Shown here: one piece after another, positions 28,588 to 37,766 of the stretch | How positions within the stretch are numbered: the first letter of the stretch is position 1 | Layout of the letters: every line of letters starts with the position of its first letter | DNA from: Leptolyngbya iicbica LK | GTDB taxonomy: Bacteria > Cyanobacteriota > Cyanobacteriia > Phormidesmidales > Phormidesmidaceae | Assembly: GCF_004212215.1 (NCBI RefSeq) | Contig: NZ_QVFV01000003.1 | Span: forward strand, 62,001-126,000 | Length of the DNA: 64,000 nucleotides | Direction of reading: 5' to 3' | Program-made: the position numbers and the translations under genes | Notes under the pieces: generated by a model | Told to the model about the DNA's origin: nothing | Seen by the model: the letters and a program-made list of their open reading frames with translations, nothing else | Database searches by the model: none

Positions 28588-29919
28588 ATGCCAGATACGC
28601 AGCAAAAACACCTCATCATCGGCGCCGGGTTTGTCGGGCTCGGCATCGCGCAATCCCTCCAAGCTGCGGGCATTCCCTACGACCAGGTTGATGCCAGCGA
28701 TGACATCGGTGGCAACTGGTATCACGGCGTGTACTCCACCGCCCACATCATCTCGTCGAAACAGGTGACTCAGTTCACCCAGTTCCCTATGCCGGAGGAC
28801 TACCCGCCGTTTCCCAGTGCAGCCCAAATGCTGGCGTATTTGCACCAGTTTGCCGATCGCTTTCAACTTCGCGATCGCATTCAGCTGCGGCGCAAAGTGA
28901 CTTTGGTGCGACCGATCGCCGATAACCAATGGGAAGTCACCTTCGAATCGGGGGAGCAGCGGATTTACAAAGGGGTGATTCTTTGCAATGGCCACCACTG
29001 GTGCAAGCGGATGCCCGACTTTGAGGGCACTTTTGACGGCCCGATTTGGCATTCTAAAGAGTATCGCCACCCTGACCAGTTGCGCGGTCAGCGAGTGCTG
29101 GTGATTGGTGGTGGCAACTCCGCCTGCGACATCGCCGCCGAAGCCGCCCGAGTCGGGGCCAAGTCCCTTTTGAGTCTGCGAGAGTCCGTCTGGTTTATTC
29201 CCAAAAGCTTTGCTGGAGTGCCGATCGCCAACTTTGCTAAACCCTGGACGCCGGAATGGCTACAACGACTGCTGCTCCACCTGATGATTCGCCTCACGTT
29301 TGGCCCCCACTCTCGCTACGGCCTGCCCAAGCCCCAGCACCGCATTTTGGACAAGCATCCGACCCTCAACAATGAGGTGCCCTATTACCTGCAACATGGC
29401 CGCATCACTGCCAAACCAGCGGTGCAGCGCCTCGACCACCATCAGGTTCACTTTGTGGATGGCACGGTGGAAACAGTCGATGCGATCATCTGCGCCACGG
29501 GATACCACGTCGCTTATCCGTTCTTGCCGCCGGAGCTACAGCGGGTGCAAGGGGCGATCGTGCAGTGCTACGGCGGCGCTTTTCTCGATGATTACAAGGG
29601 GCTGTACTTCCTTGGTTGGGGCCAAGCGCGGGGTGGCGTCGGCTCGCTGATGTCGGCCTATGGCCCCATTTTTGCCCAACTGCTCAAACTGCAAGATCAG
29701 TTAGAGATTCCCCTCGGGCGAGTCTTCAAAGAACTGGGGGTGGGGTTGCCGAAGACCCACTTATCCGACCCGCAGGCGATTTTCACCCAGTTGCGACTGC
29801 TGCGCTGGGCGTTTCCCTGGTTTCAGCGCCGGGCCCGGCAGATTGACCACCAATGTCAGCCGTTTGCCAATCATCCGCTACAAGCGGAACCTGAGCCCGA
29901 GGCGCTATCGGTCTTTTGA
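28588..29919 (+). CDS. flavin-containing monooxygenase
   Basis: FAD/NADPH-dependent monooxygenase. The FAD-binding GxGxxG is GAGFVGLG at residues 12-19, followed by the DDIGGNW loop; the NADPH-binding motif VIGGGNSACDIA starts near residue 171. The FMO-like region between them has YHGVYSTAHIISSK. Near the C terminus ICATGYHVAYPF matches the ATG motif of this class. 443 residues, typical. With the upstream esterase and SDR it could form a short oxidative degradation or Baeyer-Villiger-like route; the substrate is unknown. Confidence 0.9.
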   Translation: MPDTQQKHLIIGAGFVGLGIAQSLQAAGIPYDQVDASDDIGGNWYHGVYSTAHIISSKQVTQFTQFPMPEDYPPFPSAAQMLAYLHQFADRFQLRDRIQLRRKVTLVRPIADNQWEVTFESGEQRIYKGVILCNGHHWCKRMPDFEGTFDGPIWHSKEYRHPDQLRGQRVLVIGGGNSACDIAAEAARVGAKSLLSLRESVWFIPKSFAGVPIANFAKPWTPEWLQRLLLHLMIRLTFGPHSRYGLPKPQHRILDKHPTLNNEVPYYLQHGRITAKPAVQRLDHHQVHFVDGTVETVDAIICATGYHVAYPFLPPELQRVQGAIVQCYGGAFLDDYKGLYFLGWGQARGGVGSLMSAYGPIFAQLLKLQDQLEIPLGRVFKELGVGLPKTHLSDPQAIFTQLRLLRWAFPWFQRRARQIDHQCQPFANHPLQAEPEPEALSVF

Positions 29920-29943
29920 CGGTTGAGGGAGCCGACTGCAGAA

Positions 29944-31344
29944 TTACACCGACTGGGAAAATTGTCGGGTTTGCTGGCGATGCAAGAAGGTGTCAAACAC
30001 CGCCGCAATATTGCGAATCAGCAGCCGACCCGCTGGAGTCACCTCAATGTGATTGGGAGATGACCGCACCAATCCATCCGCCTCTAGTGCCTGGAGTTCG
30101 GCCTGTTCGGCCGCGAAATATTCATCAAAGTCAGTGTCGAAGCTGAGATGATACTTCGTCTCCAGTTCAGTTTTATCGAGTCGAAACTGGCACATGAGTT
30201 CCATGATGATGGTGCGCCGAATCACGTCGTCCCGGTTCAGGTTGACCCCTTTGGCAATCGGCAACTGATCGCTTTCAATCGCCCGATAAAAGTCCTTTAA
30301 CGACTTGTGGTTTTGCACGTACACGTCGTGAGTCATGCTGATGGAGGTCATGCCAAAGGCCAACAGGTCTGACTCGGGCTGGGTCGTGTAGCCCTGAAAG
30401 TTGCGGTGCAGTGCGCCCTGACGCTGGGAGATCGCCAATTCATCATCCGGTTTCGCAAAATGATCCATGCCGATGAACTGATAGCCGTGGGTGGTCAACT
30501 CATCAATGGTCATGTGAAAAATTTCTAGCTTCGCTTCGGGGTCAGGTAGCGTGGCCGGATCGATGTGCTTTTTCTGGGTGGGCTTCATCCAGGGCACATA
30601 GGCAAAGTTAAAGACGGCAATGCGATCGGGGTCCAGGGCGCGGGTTTTGGTCAGCGTTTCGCGGAAAGTATGGAGGTTCTGGTAGGGCAGGCCATAGATC
30701 AAATCGACGTTGACGCTTTCAAATCCAGCTTCGCGAATCCACCCCATCACCTCAAATAACAGCGCCTCGGGCTGAATGCGGTTGACCGCTACTTGCACTT
30801 GGGGATCAAAATCTTGAATGCCAAAGCTGATGCGGTTGAATCCCAGTTGCCGCAGCAACATCACCTGGTCGCGACTGAGATAAGCCGGGTTCACCTCAAT
30901 GGAAACTTCGGCCTGGTCGGCCAAGGTGAAGTGCTGGTTGAGCGCTGCCCACAACCGTTCGATTTGCGGCAGGGTCAAATAGTTGGGCGTGCCACCGCCC
31001 CAGTGCAGCTGGTTGACCGGACGACGATCGCTCGTCAAGGCTGCCATCTGTTCGATATTGCGAATCAAGGCATCCAAATAGGGATCTGCGACGCTTTTGA
31101 GCTGGGTGATGACGGTGTTGCAGCCGCAAAAATAACAGGCGCTTTCGCAAAACGGAATATGGCAGTAAAGGGAGAGGGGCGTTTGCTTGTAGTTGCCGGT
31201 GGCGATCGCTGCCCGAAAGTCAACTTCGTGAAAGTCTGCGGAAAGTTCTGTGGCGGGGGGATAGCTGGTGTAGCGGGGCAGCGGTCGATTGTATTTGTGC
31301 AGCAGGTCGGCGTTAAATTCAACCGCAGGAACGTCGGTGTACAT
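29944..31344 (-). CDS. hemN: oxygen-independent coproporphyrinogen III oxidase
   Basis: Radical SAM enzyme that decarboxylates coproporphyrinogen III to protoporphyrinogen IX without oxygen. The cluster motif C66-xxx-C70-xx-C73 (CESACYFCGC) is complete; also seen are LHWGGGTPNYL, SIEVNPAYLS, RISFGIQDFDPQVQ and IGMDHFAKPDDELA, all typical of true HemN. The ATG at 31342-31344 fits the family start; a longer open frame to 31641 is an upstream readthrough. 466 residues. It follows a heme oxygenase gene on the same strand, the order of the low-oxygen ho2-hemN operon of Synechocystis, with a hairpin between them. Confidence 0.95.
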   Translation of the reverse strand: MYTDVPAVEFNADLLHKYNRPLPRYTSYPPATELSADFHEVDFRAAIATGNYKQTPLSLYCHIPFCESACYFCGCNTVITQLKSVADPYLDALIRNIEQMAALTSDRRPVNQLHWGGGTPNYLTLPQIERLWAALNQHFTLADQAEVSIEVNPAYLSRDQVMLLRQLGFNRISFGIQDFDPQVQVAVNRIQPEALLFEVMGWIREAGFESVNVDLIYGLPYQNLHTFRETLTKTRALDPDRIAVFNFAYVPWMKPTQKKHIDPATLPDPEAKLEIFHMTIDELTTHGYQFIGMDHFAKPDDELAISQRQGALHRNFQGYTTQPESDLLAFGMTSISMTHDVYVQNHKSLKDFYRAIESDQLPIAKGVNLNRDDVIRRTIIMELMCQFRLDKTELETKYHLSFDTDFDEYFAAEQAELQALEADGLVRSSPNHIEVTPAGRLLIRNIAAVFDTFLHRQQTRQFSQSV

Positions 31345-31410
31345 ATTTATGCAGTAAAAGCAGTGGTCAAAGAGCCGGGTTGGAAAGTGTGAAACGGAAC
31401 GGAGAAGAAA

Positions 31411-31441
31411 GGCCGAGACGTTAACCCGGATCGTCTCGGCC
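31411..31441 (-). terminator. hairpin between ho and hemN, possible attenuator
   Basis: Perfect 10-bp stem GGCCGAGACG / CGTCTCGGCC with an 11-base loop. On the minus strand the stem is followed by TTTCTTCTCC, which is T-rich. It could end the ho transcript and leave hemN to readthrough or its own promoter, or it could stabilise a processed end. Confidence 0.65.
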
Positions 31442-31498
31442 AGGATTCGGAAGAATGCCTGTGACTGTGAGCTGTGAGCCCACTCAAAACACCCGCAA

Positions 31499-32248
31499 CT
31501 AGGCCTCGGCAGCGACCAGTTCAACGGAAGAATGGCCGGGCGTGCGATCGGTGCTGCCGGGTTTGTCTTGGCGGGTAATGAGGTCAAAGACGTGATCGCC
31601 GATCGCTGCCCGCACGTCCTCTTCCATTTCATGAAAGACATCGCGGTTCATTTGAAAGGCGAGGTTGGCCTCATCCACAATGGCCTGGGCCGTCGCTTCA
31701 TCCACCTCAATCGCATTCAGCGCATCGCGATAGGTCATTTTGAAGGCGCGCCGCGACTCAACCGTTGGAAAAGCATCGAACTCATGGAGTCCTGTCCCTT
31801 GATCCGGTGGCAGATTCATCGCCGAACGCGCGATGTGGCGGAGACTCTGGCCCCCAGACAAGTCGCCCATATAGCGCACGTAGGCATGGGCAATCAGCAA
31901 CGCCGGATTTTCCCGAGCGACAGTTTGAATGCGATCGACATAGGCCAATCCTTTGGGTGACGCTTGAATCTGGTGACGCCAGTCGTCCCCGTAGTAGTAA
32001 GCCAGATCGGCTTCCAGTTTGGGTACGCGCCGCAAGGCGGGAAAATACACCTTGCTCACTGCGGGATGATGAATCTGCTCATCCAGGGCATTTTCTAGCG
32101 CTTGGTAAACGAAATACAAGTCAGCCGTCAGTTTGCGAAAGGGTTCACGCTCGACAATTCCTTTCAAAAAACACTTCATAAAAGCGGTATTTTCTGCTGC
32201 GGTATGCGCATGTTTAGTGCCTTCACGCAGGCGCATGGCCAAATCCAT
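31499..32248 (-). CDS. ho: heme oxygenase (biliverdin-forming)
   Basis: Opens heme to biliverdin IXalpha, iron and CO with ferredoxin electrons; biliverdin feeds phycobilin synthesis. The proximal heme ligand is the second His of TKHAHTAAEN (His15), and the distal helix glycines are in YMGDLSGGQSL. The C terminus carries an extra tail after LITRQ. 249 residues. AGGAG lies nine bases before the ATG. The position upstream of hemN matches the HO2 (low-oxygen) operon rather than the constitutive HO1, so it is likely the micro-oxic isozyme; this is inference from context. Confidence 0.92.
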   Translation of the reverse strand: MDLAMRLREGTKHAHTAAENTAFMKCFLKGIVEREPFRKLTADLYFVYQALENALDEQIHHPAVSKVYFPALRRVPKLEADLAYYYGDDWRHQIQASPKGLAYVDRIQTVARENPALLIAHAYVRYMGDLSGGQSLRHIARSAMNLPPDQGTGLHEFDAFPTVESRRAFKMTYRDALNAIEVDEATAQAIVDEANLAFQMNRDVFHEMEEDVRAAIGDHVFDLITRQDKPGSTDRTPGHSSVELVAAEA

Positions 32249-32755
32249 AAAATTCGCTCCTTTTGAACTTTTTTAAGGTCATTAGCACGTAGTGGAATCG
32301 TTTCACTGCCGTCAAGTCAGCACTATCTATCCCAAGGTAATGAATACTTGGGTCGCCAGTCTGACCGAATCAATCGCGCCTCTTTTGAGGAAGGTCGACG
32401 CTCACAATGAAAACTAGCAGCGCGATCGCGCTAATGATATGGAACTGAAAACTTCAGCTCAGTCGAAATACTTTTATGACTGTAGGGCAATCAATAACCA
32501 TTATGAAATCAAGGCTTTATTCCTTAATAAATGCACAAAAAAGGGGCTTCGGAAGTTTCTGGAAACCTCGACACTAGCCTCCCAAAAAGACGGAAATTCA
32601 ATATTTTTACTTCAAGAAACTAACAATAACCGAGGTCGAAAAGTGACGCTAGCGATTCCAGGCAATGCCTAGGGGAAATCTCAGATTGGCAAAACCATCC
32701 GCTAGCAAAGGCGGGCTGATCTGCAAGCTCAGGTGATCACAGCGGCCAACGGGCG
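32249..32755. promoter_or_regulatory. AT-rich upstream region of ho with two inverted repeats
   Basis: About 500 bases. AGTGGAA-TCG-TTTCACT at 32291-32307 is a near-perfect palindrome, and CCCAAG / CTTGGG (32331-32336 and 32347-32352) is another, both between 40 and 105 bases upstream of the ho start. In Synechocystis the homologous operon is controlled by the MarR-type activator ChlR, so either could be an operator. A 77-codon open frame at 32439-32672 in unusually A-rich sequence looks non-coding. Confidence 0.4.
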
Positions 32756-33244
32756 CTAGCTCAGACGATAGATGGCGGCAAAGCCTTCCTCAGGTTGGGG
32801 TGGCGCTCCGGCTAGCTGCCGCGACATGGTCGCGATGACGGCGGGGGGCACCTGCCGCGATCGCCCTTGATTTCGCTGGAGACAGATCCCCAGAGGCACA
32901 TCGAACCAGACGGCCAACAGCCGCGTAAACCCGAGTGACTGCGCCGTTTGCATCACTCGACGGCGATCGCGGCGGCGGACATTGGTCGCATCGTATAGCG
33001 CCCCGTGCAGCTCGCCCTCCTGGCTCTGCCGCACTGCCTCACGCATCTGATAAGTGCCTTGGCCCCACACTTGCGGCCAAGGCCCTTGAGTGGCCTCATT
33101 GCCAAACAATTCACCGCGAATTTGATCGGTCGAGATGTAGGCGATCGCGGGAGCCGTTTGCAAAAAGTGCCGCGCCCAAGTCGATTTGCCGCTGCCCGGT
33201 AAACCAATTAGTAACCAGAGGGAGACGTCGGGCGCAGTGGACAT
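32756..33244 (-). CDS. AAA_33 P-loop kinase-like protein
   Basis: A 162-residue nucleotide-binding protein. The Walker A motif GLPGSGKSTWAR is at the N terminus, followed by YISTDQIRGELFG, the pattern of polynucleotide-kinase/YlxM-like small kinases. The middle ALYDATNVRRRDRRRVM and WFDVPLGICLQRNQGRSRQV resemble the lid of AAA_33 kinases. The substrate is unknown. It is transcribed divergently from the secreted protein at 33413. An A/T-rich 9-bp inverted repeat (33312-33337) lies between them. Confidence 0.85.
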   Translation of the reverse strand: MSTAPDVSLWLLIGLPGSGKSTWARHFLQTAPAIAYISTDQIRGELFGNEATQGPWPQVWGQGTYQMREAVRQSQEGELHGALYDATNVRRRDRRRVMQTAQSLGFTRLLAVWFDVPLGICLQRNQGRSRQVPPAVIATMSRQLAGAPPQPEEGFAAIYRLS

Positions 33245-33412
33245 AGCGAAGAACGGCAGCGGGGAACGAGGAGGCAGGGCGTCCGCCTTTTGGACGCGCG
33301 TGAGAATTGACTAAAAAGCTTCAAATATAGCTTTTTACGGGCAAAATGGTTCAAAATTTGGCTGGCAAGTTATCTTGGGTGGCAGAACTGCGTCACTTGA
33401 GGAAGTTGGGAC

Positions 33413-33979
33413 ATGGCCGATCGCGTTTGGGCTAGCAAAATCGGTGCTCTCTTATTAACCACTGCGATGGTGAGCGCGATCGCGCCACTGCGATCGCTAC
33501 AAGCACAAACCACCGTGACGCCCCCGCCCCTACAGCAACTGGTTCACAGCTTCGACATTTCACAACCCGAGGCAACGGCCTATGCCCTGTGGAACGAAGG
33601 TCGGAGCGATCGTCATGAAGTCTGGTTCCGTATCATTTCGGGCGAGGCCGACTTCCAGCAACGGCTAAGAGTCTATAAAGAACAAGCTGCGCCCCGCTCT
33701 CCAGATATGCTGCCCCCACTCTCCACCCTGGTTTACGAGATTGATAACAACGATCCCTCCCAGTGGTTTTATCTCGGCAGTGAAAGTGGCTTTTTTACCT
33801 ATTACTTCGAGGGCGATAATCGGCTGATCGGCGCTCCAGACTTTGAAAATGCCCACGCCGTCCGCGTCCAAAAGTCGATTTACAACAACGGCGACTATTA
33901 CCAAATCAGCTTCGAAGACATTTCCGAACTCGATGACTACGACGACCTCGAGATCGAAGTCATCCTCATCCGCCGCTAA
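33413..33979 (+). CDS. secreted hypothetical protein
   Basis: 188 residues with a signal peptide (hydrophobic run IGALLLTTAMVSAIAPL, cleavage near LQA-QT). The mature part is rich in aromatic and acidic residues (SQWFYLGSESGFFTYYFEG, ISELDDYDDLEIEVILIRR), with a beta-rich texture like a small periplasmic beta-sandwich. No Cys, no enzyme motif. I do not recognise a family. Confidence 0.75.
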   Translation: MADRVWASKIGALLLTTAMVSAIAPLRSLQAQTTVTPPPLQQLVHSFDISQPEATAYALWNEGRSDRHEVWFRIISGEADFQQRLRVYKEQAAPRSPDMLPPLSTLVYEIDNNDPSQWFYLGSESGFFTYYFEGDNRLIGAPDFENAHAVRVQKSIYNNGDYYQISFEDISELDDYDDLEIEVILIRR

Positions 33980-34059
33980 TCAGCCCCCAGAGAGGTTGAT
34001 CTTCTAAGATTGGTGTACGCCTTCTCTCAAGATCAATCACGGCCCTTACGAGAGTACAA

Positions 34060-34623
34060 ATGGTACGGTCTCCCTCTAAACCCATCTCTCTGGAGGAATT
34101 TCTGACGCTGCCAGAAACTAAACCTGCCAGTGAATATATTGACGGGCAGATTATTCAGAAACCCATGCCACAGGGAAAGCACAGCACCATTCAAACTGAA
34201 TTCTCTGCCACGGTTAATGTGATTCTGAAATCTGCAAAAATTGCCCGAGCATTTTCGGAATTGCGTTGTACGTTTGGTGGTCGCTCAACCGTTCCCGATA
34301 TATCAGTATTTACCTGGCAAAGAATTCCCCGTGACCCAAATGGTGAGGTTGCCAACACCTTTCCATTTGCGCCTGACTGGACGATTGAAATCCTCTCACC
34401 GGATCAAAGCCAGACCAAAGTCACCAAAAATATTTTGCATTGCCTGAATCATGGAACTCAAATGGGTTGGCTGATTGACCCGGATGAGCAAACTGTTTTT
34501 GTGTACCTGCCAAAACAGCAGCCTGAAGTATTCGACCAATCTGGACAGATCTTGCCCGTCCCTGACTTTGCCAGTGAGTTGAATTTGACGATCAGTGTCA
34601 TTTTCGGTTGGTTGTTGGAGTAA
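34060..34623 (+). CDS. Uma2 family (DUF820) putative endonuclease
   Basis: Uma2/DUF820 proteins have the PDDEXK restriction-enzyme fold and are very abundant in cyanobacteria; their biological role is not settled. Seen here: the entry SLEEFLTLPETKPASEYIDG, the active-site stretch VPDISVFTWQRIPRD, WTIEILSPDQSQTKVTKNIL (the E-x-LS core), and GWLIDPDEQTVFVYLP. 187 residues, usual length. Stand-alone gene, convergent with the LD-carboxypeptidase gene. Confidence 0.9.
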   Translation: MVRSPSKPISLEEFLTLPETKPASEYIDGQIIQKPMPQGKHSTIQTEFSATVNVILKSAKIARAFSELRCTFGGRSTVPDISVFTWQRIPRDPNGEVANTFPFAPDWTIEILSPDQSQTKVTKNILHCLNHGTQMGWLIDPDEQTVFVYLPKQQPEVFDQSGQILPVPDFASELNLTISVIFGWLLE

Positions 34624-34745
34624 AGCAATTGCCACAATTGCGCGATTAAAGCATCGAGCATGATGTGCAGTCGAAAAGGTTATGGTGAGAAACCTTTAGC
34701 AATGTTTTCATTCAAGTGAATAATGTGGTTTTCACAAAAAGGTGA

Positions 34746-35801
34746 CTAAACGATCGCCCCTTCTGTCATCGCAATCTGGCCAGCAGTGGCGTCCATGGTG
34801 ACTGTGAGGCCCAGGGGCAGGGTGAGGATGGGTTCGACGTGACCGATCGCGGCGTTCCACCAGGCGGGGATGCCGAGGGGCGCGATGTGATCGGTCAGCA
34901 CTTGTTCGAGGGTGAGGCCACCGTAGCCGCCAGAGGGGCCGCAGTTGGTGCATTGGCCGAAGACGAAGCCAGCAAGTTGATCCAAGACGCCAGCGAGTTT
35001 GAGCTGGGTCAACATGCGATCGATGCGGTAAATCGATTCCCCCACGTCTTCTAAAAAGAGGATGGCTCCCGTGAGATCGGGGACGTAGGGGGAGCCGACG
35101 ATGCCGGAAATGACGGACAGATTGCCGCCGTACAGTTTCCCCCGGGCTTGCCCCGGGGTGATGGTTTGCACGCGAAAGCGGGTTTGCATGAGGCGATCGC
35201 GGTCTTCCCCTGCGATGGGATTTTCAAAGGTCAACGCTTGCCCATCAAACAGCACCTGACGAAAGGGTTCCGTTTGGTCGGGTCGCCAGGCAGTGAGGCC
35301 GTTGGGGCCATGAAAGGTGACGAGTCCGGTTTGGGCAGTAATGCCCAGCAGCAGCGCAGTCAGGTCGCTAAAGCCCGTGATGATTTTCGGATTTTGGCGA
35401 ATCAGGTCGTAATCCAGATAGGGCAGGATGCGAGCGCAGCCCCAGTCGCCGCGAATCGGTAACAGGGCTTTGATGGCCGGGTCGGCAAAAAACTGGTTGA
35501 CATCGGCGGCGCGATCGCGATCTTTTCCGGCGAGGTAACCATACTGTGCCAACACGTGGGGCGCGGGACGGGGCACCAAGCCGAGTCCGCGCACGGCATC
35601 CATCACGATGTCTAAGTCGGTGGTATTGAAGGTCGCCCCCGCCGGGCTGATGATGCCGACGGTATCACCGGGATGCAAACGCGGCGGTTTGAGGGGGCGG
35701 GGGGTGGTCGCTTGGGCGCTGGCCCTGGTGGCAAACGGTAGCGTCGCCGCGATCGCTCCGGCTCCCGCGATCAATTGTCGTCGTGTGGGTCGTCGTCCCA
35801 T
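34746..35801 (-). CDS. LD-carboxypeptidase (S66), Tat-exported
   Basis: Serine peptidase of family S66, related to LdcA, which trims murein tetrapeptides to tripeptides. Active-site pieces: the nucleophile Ser in TGFSDLTALLLG, the Glu in LFLEDVGESIYRID and the His in AAIGHVEPILTLPLG. The N terminus is a twin-arginine signal (GRRPTRRQLIAGAGAIAATL, ending ASAQA), so it should be exported folded; most LdcA enzymes are cytosolic, which makes this one a periplasmic variant. The ATG at 35799-35801 starts the Tat signal. 351 residues. Confidence 0.88.
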   Translation of the reverse strand: MGRRPTRRQLIAGAGAIAATLPFATRASAQATTPRPLKPPRLHPGDTVGIISPAGATFNTTDLDIVMDAVRGLGLVPRPAPHVLAQYGYLAGKDRDRAADVNQFFADPAIKALLPIRGDWGCARILPYLDYDLIRQNPKIITGFSDLTALLLGITAQTGLVTFHGPNGLTAWRPDQTEPFRQVLFDGQALTFENPIAGEDRDRLMQTRFRVQTITPGQARGKLYGGNLSVISGIVGSPYVPDLTGAILFLEDVGESIYRIDRMLTQLKLAGVLDQLAGFVFGQCTNCGPSGGYGGLTLEQVLTDHIAPLGIPAWWNAAIGHVEPILTLPLGLTVTMDATAGQIAMTEGAIV

Positions 35802-36086
35802 GGGTATTTCTCGGTGCTTGGTTGTCTCGATTATCAGGGATGTTGGCAGTCTTGGCCCGTGCTGGAGACGCGCGGGGGGGGACAAGGGCCGGCTCAGGTG
35901 GCAGAAGTGTGAAACTGTGTTGCCGAACGCGAACTTTCAACAACGAAAAATTAAGTCTGTCCCTGCTGGTGATGGTTTTCGGGAAAGCTAAAACCGGAGG
36001 TTCGCGAAACGATCAAAAACCAGTCGGCATTCATCTTCACTAGCCGATTCAACAGTCACATCATCTACATCGCGAAATCAAGGTCA

Positions 36087-36563
36087 ATGAGTGTATATCA
36101 AAAAATTCTAGTCGCGATCGATCAGTCCCCTCGGTCTGAAGAGGTGTTTAAGCAGGCCACAGAATTGGCCAAGTTGCAGGGGGCCAAACTGATGTTGTTG
36201 CACTGTCTGACGTTGCCGCGCTCAAATCAGGATTTTGGCGATCGCTACAACGCCAACCTCGACAAATTTATGCAGCAGGCGCAAGCGCAGGTGAATGACA
36301 GCATGGAAGCCACCCGTAAATGGATGAACGGCTTTGTGCATGATGCGGAAAATCTGGGCGTCGAAGTCGATTGGGACTGGCGCATCGGCGAGGCCGGACA
36401 TCAACTCTGTGCCGTAGCTAAAGATTGGGGGGCAGACCTGATTGTGTTGGGTCGTCGCGGCCACCAAGGACTCAAGGAAGTGGTGCTCGGCAGCGTCAGT
36501 AACTATGTGCTGCATCGGGCTCCCTGCTCGGTCATGGTGATTCAGGGACAGCCTGCGGCGTGA
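36087..36563 (+). CDS. universal stress protein (UspA family)
   Basis: A single 158-residue Usp domain. The start VYQKILVAIDQSPRSEEVF and the ATP-binding loop GRRGHQGLKEVVLGSVSNYV (G-2x-G-9x-GS) are intact, so it should be of the ATP-binding class. The stretch of about 60 residues after LTLPRSN is a helical insert (FMQQAQAQVNDSMEATRKWM) common in cyanobacterial Usp proteins. Monocistronic by position; a copy of the 69-bp repeat follows downstream. Confidence 0.92.
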   Translation: MSVYQKILVAIDQSPRSEEVFKQATELAKLQGAKLMLLHCLTLPRSNQDFGDRYNANLDKFMQQAQAQVNDSMEATRKWMNGFVHDAENLGVEVDWDWRIGEAGHQLCAVAKDWGADLIVLGRRGHQGLKEVVLGSVSNYVLHRAPCSVMVIQGQPAA

Positions 36564-36592
36564 TGATTTGGGTCTAGAGCCGTTCACAGTCT

Positions 36593-36661
36593 GGTGCCGA
36601 GAGCCCAAAAACTTAACGCATGGGCATTGCAGCGAAGTGTGGACAGCCGTCTCGGCTGCCT
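36593..36661. repeat. dispersed 69-bp intergenic repeat, copy 2
   Basis: Same orientation and about 83% identical to 12389-12457, including the terminal CAGCCG-TCT-CGGCTG hairpin. It lies 30 bases after the uspA stop and could also serve as its terminator. Confidence 0.75.
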
Positions 36662-36754
36662 CGAATCTGGCTAGATGTCTGCCCGACAAAACTGGGATTT
36701 GATAACATTCTGCTTCCTCAGCCCCTCGTTTTTCTGCCCCAGAGATAAACAGAG

Positions 36755-37585
36755 CTATCTGCGCAACGCTCTATTGGCCTGGTTCCAAAAGTCGAGTAAT
36801 GCCTGGTTGATCGTGTCAGGATACTCAGCCATGACGAGATGACCGGCATTTTCCAAATGTAAATGGTGTCCTTGGGGAAAATGCTGGACTAAGGCTGCGC
36901 CCATGTCGTGGGTGAACATAGGGTCTTGGCCGCCGCTAATGATGAGGGTGGGATAGTTGAGTTGCCAAGTGCCTGAGCGGCGGGTAAAAAAGTTGTAGCC
37001 CCAGAAAATTTGCAGCGCCTGGTAGGGAGCGAAATGTGCTGGAACCGGACTTTCCGCCAGGAATTGTTGCAGGGTGGCGTGGGTGCGATCGCTCGAAAAC
37101 CTGGCCGCCAAGCGCTGTACCCAGTGCAGGCGAAACAGATGCCGGCCTCCCCAAGCCAAGCTCTGCATCAGCGGCACTTCCCACCACGGATCGAGATCGT
37201 GGGTGCCCCCGGCAACCAACACCAGCCCCGCGACGGGATGGCGTTGACACCATTCCAGGGCGATGGGCACACCATAGCTGTGGGCAAATAGAATAGGCCG
37301 CTGGATGCGGAAATGCCTCAGGAGGCGGGTCAAATCGCGGCAGTGGCGACCAATGGAGTAGCAGGGATAGGGGCTAGATTGACCGTGACCGGCCAGATCG
37401 TAGGCGACCGCCTCCCATCCCTGCGCCACGGCAAATTCGTATTGCGATCGCAGGTTAAATCGGTTGCCCAACCCCCCATGGAGGAAGGCGATCGCGGGTT
37501 GCGTGCCCGGCTCATGACAGACCTGTAGCTGCACTCCGGGCCGCAGCCGTAATGGTTTACCCGTCAATTGATCGGAGTTGGGCAC
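36755..37585 (-). CDS. alpha/beta hydrolase
   Basis: A 276-residue hydrolase. FLHGGLGNRFN gives the oxyanion region, FAHSYGVPIALEW holds the nucleophile Ser, ISGGQDPMF the acid and AGHLVMAEYPD the His. It resembles the lipase/haloperoxidase-like branch; substrate unknown. Start GTG 37585 lies inside the end of the preceding DUF2949 gene (29-base overlap), so the TPR, DUF2949 and hydrolase genes form a translationally linked operon. Confidence 0.88.
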   Translation of the reverse strand: MPNSDQLTGKPLRLRPGVQLQVCHEPGTQPAIAFLHGGLGNRFNLRSQYEFAVAQGWEAVAYDLAGHGQSSPYPCYSIGRHCRDLTRLLRHFRIQRPILFAHSYGVPIALEWCQRHPVAGLVLVAGGTHDLDPWWEVPLMQSLAWGGRHLFRLHWVQRLAARFSSDRTHATLQQFLAESPVPAHFAPYQALQIFWGYNFFTRRSGTWQLNYPTLIISGGQDPMFTHDMGAALVQHFPQGHHLHLENAGHLVMAEYPDTINQALLDFWNQANRALRR

Positions 37586-37766
37586 CGGCTAACCAATCAA
37601 AGAGGCGATCAAGTTGCTGAACGGTAATGAACCCATACTGCCAGAGAATGAGGGGCAACTGACTGGCCGACTCCTTATGATGCAGCGCCGTGAGCACCTC
37701 AGCGCGCGCGAGGCCAAACTCTTGTTGCACAAAGTTAACCAACTGCTCGATGCGGTTTCTGCTCAT
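37557..37766 (-). CDS. DUF2949 small protein
   Basis: A 69-residue cyanobacterial protein of the DUF2949 family (FVQQEFGLARAEVLTALHHK then LILWQYGFITVQQLDRLFDW). Function unknown; the helices look like a small protein-protein interface. It overlaps the TPR gene upstream by 32 bases and the hydrolase gene downstream by 29 bases. Confidence 0.85.
   Translation of the reverse strand: MSRNRIEQLVNFVQQEFGLARAEVLTALHHKESASQLPLILWQYGFITVQQLDRLFDWLAGAQLRSIDG

Noticed and set aside
31345-31641. HemN with a 99-residue N-terminal extension
   Set aside because: The extra residues run through the ho-hemN spacer, its hairpin and the end of ho; the family start is at 31344.
32439-32672. 77-codon frame upstream of ho
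   Set aside because: A-rich sequence, no ribosome site and no family likeness; better read as promoter region.
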